From: Oceanispirochaeta crateris
GTDB lineage: Bacteria > Spirochaetota > Spirochaetia > DSM-2461
Assembly: GCF_008329965.1 (NCBI RefSeq)
Contig: NZ_CP036150.1
Coordinates: 558,001 to 622,000, forward strand
DNA length: 64,000 bases
Direction of reading: 5' to 3'
Positions 56,178 through 64,000 of the stretch are shown in pieces. Every line of letters starts with the position of its first letter. Position 1 is the first letter of the stretch. Under the pieces are notes generated by a model. The model did not search any database, was not told the origin of the DNA, and worked only from the letters and a program-made list of their open reading frames with translations. The translations under genes and the position numbers were made by a program.

Positions 56178-57161
56178 GTGAGTGATCTTATAAGCAAGGA
56201 AGAATCAACGATTTTAAAAGGTCTTGGGATAAGTATGATAATCTTTCAACATATTGGGCAAGTGTTCAAAATTAGTGCTGTAAACCCACTCGGTCCTATA
56301 GGGGTATTTCTTTTTTTATTTCTTTCTGGCTATGGTCTTATGTGTTCTTATATAAAAAACGGACTCATACATTATTTCTCATGACGATTTTTTAAGGTTT
56401 ATATACCATATGCATTAGCTGTCATAATATTTTTAGTCTTTCAGTCGCTTCTCGGAAATAGTTTAAAAACCAAAAATATAATAAAATATTTTTTTTTAAT
56501 TCTGTTACCTCAAGGTTCCTATTGGTATCTTGTTCTTTTGTTTTACTGGTATATTATGTTTTTCTTTATCGCTGGAAAGGTCGACAATCTAAAATTTTCA
56601 ATACCTGTAATGATTGTGATTAGTATTGTTATAATTATTTTGAAAGACTTTAATCGAAATTTTGTTTGGCAATTTGCAACTTTCCCGTTAGGGATGATCG
56701 CCGGTGCTTATCCTAAACAAATTAAAACAAGATTTTCAAAAATTCAAGGTTTACGTCCAGCAATCAACATGCTTCTATTATCGTTAATATTAATAGCAGT
56801 AAAGAAAACTCCATTTGTAGATAGCCGTGGACTGGGTGTTATAGACACCATTTTACAAATTTTGATAACCTGGATTGTTTCATCGGTTTTTGTAATAAAT
56901 GTGAACCTGTGGGAGAAATTAAGAATATTAAAGTCAGTTTTACTTTTTGTCGGATCTTGGAGTTATTCACTATACTTGTCTCATGTCCTACCATTAGATT
57001 ATTTAAAAAATAATATGGGAAGTAGTTCTAATGTATTTACTAGTATTTTAATCTATACTTCTACTGTTTTTATTAGTGTCACTGTAATAAAGATTTTTGA
57101 GGTAGTATTAGGAAAGTGTATATATAAAATAAGTTTATTGGATTCCTTAAATCAAAATTAG
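56178..57161 (+). pseudogene. Membrane acyltransferase (family 3) interrupted by an in-frame TGA
   Basis: The first part (MSDLISKEESTILKGLGISMIIFQHIGQ..., 56178-56384) has the His-containing motif of acyltransferase-3 proteins. It ends at TGA (56382-56384), and the same frame continues without any shift: RFFKVYIPYALAV and further helices to a normal end at 57161. One base change (AGA to TGA) could explain it. The context TGA-C is leaky in bacteria, so some full-length product is possible. The start is the GTG at 56178, 5 nt after AAAGGAG. Confidence 0.85.
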
Positions 57162-57915
57162 GGCATATTTTACGGGTTTGTTTAACGCAAATTTTAATAA
57201 TAATGATATAGTATTTTGAGTTCTCTTTATTTTTAATGTATATGAAAATATTCATTAAAGTGTAAAATATGAATATTATTTAAGTTATTGAAATTTGTGA
57301 AAAATGATAAAAAATGGTAAATTTAATTAAATATATTACTATATCAGTCATCTAGTTTGAATTAGTTTCTGAACGCATATGTAAGATCGATTATGTCTGA
57401 GAAATTGACCAATAGTTGTAATATGAATTTATGAAATTCAATATTTTGATTTGACAAGATAGTTGAGAATATAGTAATTGAAGAAGCAACAAAAACTGAA
57501 GTAAAATTTGTTCAAATAAATTAGTTTTAAATTAAATAATTCTGTAAATATTAAAAGTGTTAATAAATTCATTAAATACAAATGGAAACAATTGTATTTA
57601 TTTGCAATATTTACCCTTGACTTTTCATAAAGCTAACTTAAAGAAAAATTAAAATCATAACACAAAGTATATCTCCTGGCTTAGCTAATTAAATAGATCA
57701 AGTAAAAAATTGTCTGCACCGATTGAAATTCCTTGTGTATGTGCACTATTGAATTTTACATATCATTTTTTTGATCTAGATGTTAAAATTATACCATGAG
57801 ACGGTATCATAGTGTATTGTTTAGTATTTATTTATGAAAACAGCGGTTTTCAATTAAATAAATGTTCTATAAAGTACTTTTCCTACAACAAAATAATAAA
57901 GGTGGTAAAAATTAA
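57162..57915. other. AT-rich intergenic stretch in the polysaccharide cluster
   Basis: No gene, RNA or clear terminator is visible in these 754 bases. Base composition is extremely AT-rich, even for the island. It may be the scar of a lost gene or hold the promoter of the next block. Confidence 0.5.
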
Positions 57916-59310
57916 ATGAAGATCGTCTCCTTAACAATGGTTAATAATGAAGGCGAAATGATAGAATCTTTTATCAGGTATAATTATAATTTTTTTGACC
58001 ATATGGTAATTATTGATAATGGTTGTACAGATAATACTATTGATATAATTCAAAGCTTAATTTCTGAAGGTTATAAAATACACGTTTTTAATGAGTCTTT
58101 AGAATCTTACAATCAATTTCGCTTGGATAATAAATATATCAAAAAAATACTGAATGAAATAGTTCCTGATATTATAATTCCGCTAGATGCTGATGAATTT
58201 CTTTCCGGAATTGATAATCCTAGATCTCTGTTAGAAAATCTTAGTTTAGATCGTATTTATTATATAACATGGCGTTGGTATGTACTTTCTGATAAAGATG
58301 ATGTCACAGAAGCTTTTATTCCAAAGCGTTTGTTGTATAGTTTAGATAAACCTCCATATAATCAGATTGATGGTTCTGAGGTAACAAAAGTTATTATTCC
58401 AGCAAAGTATTTTTCAGAAATGAAGCTGACACTTTCTGCTGGACATCACACTGTTTTTGGCAAGAGCAACCCCAAAATAGAGAAAATAAAACAATTATTT
58501 ATAGCTCATTATCGTATAATTAGCGATACTCATTTAACATCAAAGTTGATGTGCTATGTAATGCGTGGAATCGTTTCAATGGAACTCACCACAAAACAAA
58601 CTTCGCATAGAACTAATCAATTAGCGATAATTGAGCGTGGTGGAAGTTTATTAGAAACAGCTATTGACGTATCATATTCAGGTTATCCGAAAAATGTAAT
58701 TTACAATCCCTTGAATTTGTCATTTTGTGAGCCAGAATCAATAAAGTTAAAATATAGCATATCTTCAGAAGATTCGCTTATTCAAAGTGTTCTGCATACT
58801 GGTCAAGAAATGGCTATTAGAACTTACAACCTTGAAAGAAAACATAAGGAGAAACCGTACCTCAAGCCTATTATCCTATGGTTGGATGGATTTACTGAAT
58901 CTGATATTTTTGTTCCAAATCCTTCAAATCGAAGCATTTTATTGACTAGTATGTATAATGTAAGGGGTTACGTAACTGAAATTAATGAATTGAAGTTCTT
59001 AAAAGTTAATTATCGTCTGCTTATTACTCCTGAATGGTTAAAATTTTTGCCTTACAAGTATATCGTTGTTCCAAATGGGGTTGAGGTAAATGATGTAAAA
59101 ACTAAGTTAGAGCCATATATCATTAATAAAGAAATAATTATTAGTGAAAGAGAGTATTTACAAAAAATTGGTCCCTTCTTAATGATTTGGAGTTTAATTC
59201 TTTTTATACCTTCTTTATTGTGCACAGGATTGTCCTATACTAAAAAAAATGGCATAAAGAAAACTATCAATTCAATTCGAAACAGACTTTCTGTAAAACA
59301 AGATAAATAA
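57916..59310 (+). CDS. Family-2-like glycosyltransferase with C-terminal membrane anchor
   Basis: The 464-aa protein starts KIVSLTMVNNEGEMIESFIRYNYNFFDHMVIIDNGCTDNT, as in the Glyco_tranf_2_4 group, and has the metal-binding PLDADEF motif (about 93-99). The region after 240 is unlike known transferases, and a hydrophobic segment (about 418-440) suggests a membrane anchor. It should transfer a sugar to the surface polysaccharide. The start has AGGTGG 12 nt upstream. Confidence 0.82.
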   Translation: MKIVSLTMVNNEGEMIESFIRYNYNFFDHMVIIDNGCTDNTIDIIQSLISEGYKIHVFNESLESYNQFRLDNKYIKKILNEIVPDIIIPLDADEFLSGIDNPRSLLENLSLDRIYYITWRWYVLSDKDDVTEAFIPKRLLYSLDKPPYNQIDGSEVTKVIIPAKYFSEMKLTLSAGHHTVFGKSNPKIEKIKQLFIAHYRIISDTHLTSKLMCYVMRGIVSMELTTKQTSHRTNQLAIIERGGSLLETAIDVSYSGYPKNVIYNPLNLSFCEPESIKLKYSISSEDSLIQSVLHTGQEMAIRTYNLERKHKEKPYLKPIILWLDGFTESDIFVPNPSNRSILLTSMYNVRGYVTEINELKFLKVNYRLLITPEWLKFLPYKYIVVPNGVEVNDVKTKLEPYIINKEIIISEREYLQKIGPFLMIWSLILFIPSLLCTGLSYTKKNGIKKTINSIRNRLSVKQDK

Positions 59311-59386
59311 GTTAAATAAGTTAAATAGTGATTTATACAATGATTTTCTATATTAGAACCAATCTATTTAATGTAAGGTGAATCTT

Positions 59387-60559
59387 ATGGCTAGGAAAGT
59401 TTATAATCAACTAATTATATGTATTTCATTCTTTTTACTGACCATAAGTGTTTCTAGTATATTTATGTTAAATGGCATGAATAAATATTTTGCATATTTG
59501 GCATATTTATTATTATTAGTTAAAACAACAACATCTTTTTTTAGGGATCGCTCTTTTAGGCTAGAAGTCTTCACATTAATTAATTTTATAATTGTTTTTA
59601 CTCTATTTATTGGAATACTAGTTCAGAATATGAATAATTTTATAAGATTGAAATTAATTTTAACAATGATACTAATTATTATATTTGCACTTTTCTCTAA
59701 AGGAATTACTAGCAATTTCCAAGATCTTAGAGCTGGGGCCCATGGTATTTTTTTGGGTGTAATTTTAGTTTTTTTCATAGCTCTTATTACTGGTTCATCA
59801 ATTTTTAGTACAGTCAATGAAGGTTATTTAAATTTTGCTTTGACGGCTGGTTTTCTACATAAGAACATTTTTGGCTTTATTTTATTAGCTAGTTATAGTG
59901 TTATACTTATATATTGGAAATTTGTATCTAAAAGAAAAATTGATTTTTTAATTCTATTTTTAGAAACAATATTCTTCATATTAAGCAATTCTCGTGGAGC
60001 AATTTTTTTAGCTATAATTTTTTTTGTATTTATCAATCTGAAATATTTTATCAAATTGATAAAATTAAATAGTAATATATCAATTTCTATAATTATTTTG
60101 TTATTTATTGGTTGTTTTTATTATTTTTTTAATAAAATCGCACTAAATAGCGGGACTTTTAGTCATAGACTTAATGGGCTTTTAGGGTGGATTATTTTGT
60201 TTAGAGAAAATTATCATGTCCTATTCTTTGGTAATGCAGCAGAGGTCTTCAAAGGTTCTGAATATAATACAACTGTTAGAAGTATGATAAATTGGCAGGG
60301 AACTGTTGAGATGGGTTTATTGAGTATTTTGATTAAAAATGGAATTCTTGGTATTTTGGGATATACAATGATATTTTTTAAAGCCATAAAAAGTATGAAT
60401 AAAACTAAGAAATTAGAGATAAAACTATCTTTATTATCCCTGATAACAACAATGACAATTTCTGTTTTAACTGAACCTTATTTGGTTAATACAGCTGTGT
60501 GTTATGGTACTTTTAGCTTCATGGCATTATCTGTATTAAGTTCAAAGGCTGTCGATTGA
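59387..60559 (+). CDS. Polysaccharide polymerase / O-antigen ligase-like membrane protein
   Basis: The 390-aa protein has about ten hydrophobic segments, a larger loop and the SNSRGAIFLAIIFF segment (about 203-217) typical of Wzy/WaaL-type proteins, then FSHRLNGLLGWIILF. It probably polymerises or ligates the sugar repeats at the outer face of the inner membrane. AAGGTG lies 6 nt before the ATG at 59387; the GTG at 59378 lies within that site. Confidence 0.75.
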   Translation: MARKVYNQLIICISFFLLTISVSSIFMLNGMNKYFAYLAYLLLLVKTTTSFFRDRSFRLEVFTLINFIIVFTLFIGILVQNMNNFIRLKLILTMILIIIFALFSKGITSNFQDLRAGAHGIFLGVILVFFIALITGSSIFSTVNEGYLNFALTAGFLHKNIFGFILLASYSVILIYWKFVSKRKIDFLILFLETIFFILSNSRGAIFLAIIFFVFINLKYFIKLIKLNSNISISIIILLFIGCFYYFFNKIALNSGTFSHRLNGLLGWIILFRENYHVLFFGNAAEVFKGSEYNTTVRSMINWQGTVEMGLLSILIKNGILGILGYTMIFFKAIKSMNKTKKLEIKLSLLSLITTMTISVLTEPYLVNTAVCYGTFSFMALSVLSSKAVD

Positions 60560-60659
60560 CAATTAAATTAATAGAGCAATATTTAGAAAGTGTTATATAA
60601 TGTAAAATTAAGTATTGTTTTTAATTAAATGTAGAGCAAATCAAAAGGAGTATTTACGT

Positions 60660-61784
60660 ATGAGAAAAATCGGTATATACACGCATTGGAATGTACCAAA
60701 TTATGGAACTTTTCTACAGGCTTATGCTTTACAAAAGGTTCTAGAGAACATTTTTAAAAGTGATGATATTTACCAAATTGCATATGCTGAGAAATCTCAT
60801 CTTGACCTTTATTATGGAATTATTTCTGCTGCTCGTACTAGATCTCATTTGTTTTTAATTAATCCAAAATTTTATTTGCTAGCTTTTAAGAGCTTATTAA
60901 GAATAAAAGAAATTAAAAGAACGAAAAAGTTTATTATGTATTATAAAGATATTAAGAATACCGGAGAACTGACCAATCAAGAGTTTTTAAATACATCATT
61001 TGATTATGTTTTTGTCGGTAGCGATATAATCTGGGATTTTTCACGAACTATTTATAAAATGGATAAACGTTTTTTTGGTATTGGTCTTAATACTAAAGAA
61101 GTAATCTCGTATGCTGCAAGCTTTGGGAGTGTAAAGAAAGGCATTCAGGTTCCTGAATATGTAATTAATGGGCTGAACAAGATGAAGCATGTATCTGTTC
61201 GGGATGAAAAATCTGCTAAATTGGTTAAACAAATTACCGGAAAATATGGAACTATAGTCATTGATCCTACTTTCCTATGGGATTTTTGGGATGACAATAA
61301 TATACCTATTAGGCCAGTCGATTTTAAGTATATCATCGTTTATGGGAGCTACTTTACCAAAAAGAATATTACTGAAGTTATAAAATATGCAAAAGAACAT
61401 AATTTAAAAATAATTTGTCTTGATAGTTTGAGAGATCATTTCAATTGGTGTGATATAACGATAACACAAGATAAACTGCATCCTTTTTTATGGTGCTCCT
61501 ATCTCAAGCATGCAGAGGTCGTTATGACTTGTACATATCATGGCTTAATTTTTAGTCTCATCTACAAAAAGAGAATTGTCATGAATCCACTACCTTTTAT
61601 AATGGATAAAGCCTCATCTTTTATTGACTTTTTAGGATTAACTCAAGTTCTAACAGAAGAAGGAAGCTTCAAAGAAAAAGCCGATTGGGATTGGGACTAT
61701 AGCAAAATTGATAATCGAATTGAAGAACTTAAAGAAAAATCTTTATCATTTATTCAAAATGTAATTATTGAGGATGATGAATGA
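60660..61784 (+). CDS. Polysaccharide pyruvyl transferase family protein
   Basis: The 374-aa protein starts MRKIGIYTHWNVPNYGTFLQAYALQKVL, the N-terminal pattern of the polysaccharide pyruvyl transferase family, with VFVGSDIIWDFS (about 118), SVRDEKSAKLV (about 180), and TCTYHGLIFSLIYKKRIV (about 296). It may add pyruvate ketals to the polysaccharide. The ATG at 60660 has AAAAGGAG 9 nt upstream; the longer frame from 60615 lacks a site. It overlaps the flippase gene by 4 nt. Confidence 0.87.
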   Translation: MRKIGIYTHWNVPNYGTFLQAYALQKVLENIFKSDDIYQIAYAEKSHLDLYYGIISAARTRSHLFLINPKFYLLAFKSLLRIKEIKRTKKFIMYYKDIKNTGELTNQEFLNTSFDYVFVGSDIIWDFSRTIYKMDKRFFGIGLNTKEVISYAASFGSVKKGIQVPEYVINGLNKMKHVSVRDEKSAKLVKQITGKYGTIVIDPTFLWDFWDDNNIPIRPVDFKYIIVYGSYFTKKNITEVIKYAKEHNLKIICLDSLRDHFNWCDITITQDKLHPFLWCSYLKHAEVVMTCTYHGLIFSLIYKKRIVMNPLPFIMDKASSFIDFLGLTQVLTEEGSFKEKADWDWDYSKIDNRIEELKEKSLSFIQNVIIEDDE

Positions 61785-63301
61785 AAGGCTCTGCAAAAGT
61801 CTTTACAAATACACTTACTCTTTATGTTAGATTAGGCATACTATCAATTGTTTCATTAGTTACTGTTAAACTAACACTTCAAGCTCTTGGAGAAACAGAT
61901 TACGGATTAAATAATGTCATGAGTAGTGTTGTATTGTTAAGCTCTTTTATCACTGCATCAATGTCGATTGCTTCACAAAGGTATTTTGCCATCTCTTTAA
62001 AAAAAGGTGATTGGTTTGAACTTAGTCGCTATTTTTCGCTCATTTTTAATCTTTTTTTGGTGTTTGTTATCTCTGCTATCTTTATTTTTAATACTTTCGG
62101 TATCTGGTTTGTATTAAATAGACTAGTGATACCTGATAGTAGACTATTTCCTTGCTTAATAGTTTATGAGGCTTCGCTTATCAATTTTGCATTTACTGTT
62201 ATGGCGCTACCATTTACAGGTCTTATTATAGCGGATGAAAATTTTAAGGTATTTTCAATAATTTCAGTATTTGATGGTTTAGCAAAAGTGATTGTAGCAT
62301 TTATGCTATATATTTCACCTTGGGACAAACTCATCTCTTTGGCATTACTATCTCTAGGTGTCTCGTTTCTTACAAATGGGCTATATGTTGTATATACTAA
62401 AAAAAAATATAATTTTTTGAATTATAAGATGAAACAAGAGTATTCAGGATATAAGGAATTATTCTCATACATGAATTGGAATCTTATCGGAGCCGCGGGA
62501 AGTGTTGGAAAAATACAGGGACTTAACATTATTTTAAACATGTTTTTTGGAGGTTCTGTAAATGCTGCACGTGCATTAGCGACACAAGTACGTAGTATAA
62601 TAAATTCCTTTTCTTCGAGTTTTATGAGTGCAGTGAATCCGCAAATCACTAAATCATATGCCGGACAAGAATATGATAAATTGGAGATGCTTGTCTATTC
62701 TTCTTCAAAAATGTCTTTTTTCTTACTATATATTATTATTTTACCATTTACATTCAATATGCGGTATATACTTCACTTATGGCTTGGTGAAACTGTTCCT
62801 GAATATACAGTTGAATTTATTATTCTGATTCTTTTAGACATGCTTATACAAGTCATTACAAGTCCAATTGGTACAGCTATAGCAGCCACTGGTAAAGTTC
62901 GAGATTATCAGTTGACTGTAGGGATGCTACAAATATTAAATATACCAGCTGCTTATTTAATTCTAAAAATCACTCTTGATCCGATTTTGCCATTTACAAT
63001 AAGTATAATTATTTCAGTTGGAATAACAATTGGAAGGATAATTCTCTATAGGAGAATAAATAGTAAGTTTAATTTTGTAAAATATGTAAAAAATGTTTTT
63101 AGACCAATTTTGTTGGTTGTTTTACCAAGTTTCCTCCTAACATATTTAATCTTTTGTGAGTTTGATAATATTTTGATGGCAATACTTTTTGTATTGTTAA
63201 TTGTAAGTTATACTGTTAGCTTCGTTTTTTTCTTTGGCCTTAATAAAGATGAAAAACATTTTTTAAAAGAAATATTTACTAGCAAGTTATATAAAAAATA
63301 A
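61781..63301 (+). CDS. Polysaccharide flippase (Wzx-like)
   Basis: The 506-aa protein has about 12-14 hydrophobic segments and the N-terminal pattern FTNTLTLYVRLGILSIVSLVTVKLTLQALGETDYGLNNVMSSVV of Wzx/MATE-like flippases. The middle has MNWNLIGAAGSVGKIQGLNIILNMFFGG and ATQVRSIINSFSSSFMSAVNPQI. It moves lipid-linked repeat units across the inner membrane. It ends the cluster. Confidence 0.9.
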   Translation: MKGSAKVFTNTLTLYVRLGILSIVSLVTVKLTLQALGETDYGLNNVMSSVVLLSSFITASMSIASQRYFAISLKKGDWFELSRYFSLIFNLFLVFVISAIFIFNTFGIWFVLNRLVIPDSRLFPCLIVYEASLINFAFTVMALPFTGLIIADENFKVFSIISVFDGLAKVIVAFMLYISPWDKLISLALLSLGVSFLTNGLYVVYTKKKYNFLNYKMKQEYSGYKELFSYMNWNLIGAAGSVGKIQGLNIILNMFFGGSVNAARALATQVRSIINSFSSSFMSAVNPQITKSYAGQEYDKLEMLVYSSSKMSFFLLYIIILPFTFNMRYILHLWLGETVPEYTVEFIILILLDMLIQVITSPIGTAIAATGKVRDYQLTVGMLQILNIPAAYLILKITLDPILPFTISIIISVGITIGRIILYRRINSKFNFVKYVKNVFRPILLVVLPSFLLTYLIFCEFDNILMAILFVLLIVSYTVSFVFFFGLNKDEKHFLKEIFTSKLYKK

Positions 63302-63583
63302 TTATATAGCAGTAATTGATCTTAAAAATGATATAAAATACAAAAATAGTTAAAATAATATGTCGCTTTTTATATTTATAATTAGTCATATATTTAAAAT
63401 CATAAAAATTATATGATTAGCAATTACAGAGAATTTCATAAATATATATCGATATATTGAATAATTATAAAATAATTTTAGATAGAGTAGATGTCGGATT
63501 TTATTATTTGAGTCCAGTTAAGATATTGACTTTTTCCCAATAATTTGCATCAGAACCTCGATTAGTTTTCAGCAAGAAATATA

Positions 63584-63867
63584 ATGGAGGCTGATATAAA
63601 AAAAAGATATACAGAAGAACAGATTGTAAAGATTCTGGGAGAACAAAACTAGGAAAAAAGGTACGTGACGTTGCCCGAGGATACGGGACCAGCGAGAATA
63701 CTTTTAATATTTGGAAGAGAAAATATGCAGATATGACTTCAAAAGAGATTACTAGATTAAAACAACTAGAACAAGAAAATGAAAACCTAAAAAGACTAGT
63801 TGCCAATTTATCACTTGATAATATGGCTCAAAAGGAAATCATAAAAAAGTTCTGCGACCCGGAGTAA
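63584..63867 (+). pseudogene. IS3-family orfA (IS407-like) with an in-frame TAG
   Basis: The frame reads MEADIKKRYTEEQIVKILGE, QN, TAG (63650-63652), then EKKVRDVARGYGTSENTFNI, WKRKYADMTSKEI... and a zipper-like tail EITRLKQLEQENENLKRLV, ending at TAA 63865. The HTH plus zipper matches IS407-group orfA. The TAG breaks it, unless suppressed. Upstream, 63302-63583 holds no gene and no clear left terminal repeat. Confidence 0.85.
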
Positions 63868-64000
63868 AAAGAGATACTGTAAAGCATATTGTGAAATACT
63901 TCGGGTTATCAATAAGAAGAGCATGCCGCTTAGTTCAAATACCACGATCTACTTATCTCTATGATAGAAAGCCAAATGATGATGGTGAGATAATCAAAGA
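63846..64000 (+). CDS. IS3-family orfB, 5' part, runs off the window
   Basis: In another frame from the end of orfA the sequence reads VLRPGVKRDTVKHIVKYFGL and SIRRACRLVQIPRSTYLYDR, the start of an IS407-like orfB (HTH_21 region before the integrase core). The window ends before the DDE core, so it cannot be told whether this gene is intact. Confidence 0.8.

Larger units (their letters stand above)
63584..64000 (+). mobile_element. IS3-family element, truncated by the window end
   Basis: orfA (broken by TAG) and the start of orfB lie in order on the plus strand. It closes the right side of the polysaccharide island, opposite the IS remnants at 49.86-51.4 kb, but belongs to a different IS3 group. 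Confidence 0.8.

Noticed and set aside
56382-56384. Selenocysteine codon at the acyltransferase TGA
   Set aside because: Acyltransferase-3 proteins are not known selenoproteins, and no stable SECIS-like hairpin follows the codon.
63504-63806. 100-codon minus-strand frame at the right end
   Set aside because: It is antisense to the IS407-like orfA and its translation is low-complexity.

Overview
This window is chromosomal DNA from what is most likely a free-living, anaerobic-type spirochaete. That placement is an inference from overall gene resemblance (lipoprotein-rich envelope genes, an XPB-type helicase pair, sugar-binding proteins starting GGSQ after the signal peptide) and was not tested by any search. 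The first 49.6 kb has mixed base composition and dense operons. From about 49.6 kb to the end the DNA becomes visibly AT-rich and carries insertion-sequence pieces and a cell-surface polysaccharide gene cluster.

Layout. 1-3507: 3' end of 16S rRNA, spacer tRNA-Ala(TGC), 23S and 5S rRNA, then a strong terminator. 3660-6372: a lipoprotein, type I GAPDH with its own promoter and terminator, and a thioredoxin-fold protein. 6369-10348 (minus): an envelope operon (TPR-like lipoprotein, LysM lytic transglycosylase, exported protein, TauE-type permease). 10467-18874: an orphan sugar-binding protein, AlaX-type tRNA editing protein, HAD phosphatase, PIN protein, MarR-MATE efflux pair, fused AroD-AroE enzyme. 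19106-23481: glycine cleavage operon gcvT-gcvH-gcvPA-gcvPB. 23501-27195 (minus): XPB-like helicase with its large partner. 27252-33223 (minus): a five-gene, 4-nt-overlapping peptide-type ABC importer. 33424-43262: UDP-glucose dehydrogenase, ABC-F ATPase, SH3 lipoprotein, ROK kinase, ankyrin lipoprotein, GalU and a plant-like glucuronokinase, which together suggest two routes to UDP-glucuronate. 43561-49604 (minus): ROK repressor, sugar ABC importer and a double-SIS MurQ/GKRP-like protein, with an operator candidate and an internal attenuator hairpin. 49.86-51.4 kb: a decayed IS3-family transposase beside a fairly intact IS3-type element. 51.4-53.6 kb: a gene graveyard. 53.6-63.3 kb: SDR epimerase, glycosyltransferases, acetyltransferase, a UGA-broken acyltransferase, a Wzy/ligase-like protein, pyruvyltransferase-family protein and Wzx-like flippase. 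63.58 kb to the end: the start of another IS3-family element.

The most striking pattern is architectural. At least eleven genes here have a good -10 hexamer ending only 6-10 nt before the start codon and no convincing Shine-Dalgarno sequence, so their mRNAs are probably leaderless. Other genes in the same window have classical leaders with GGAGG-type sites, so the two modes coexist.
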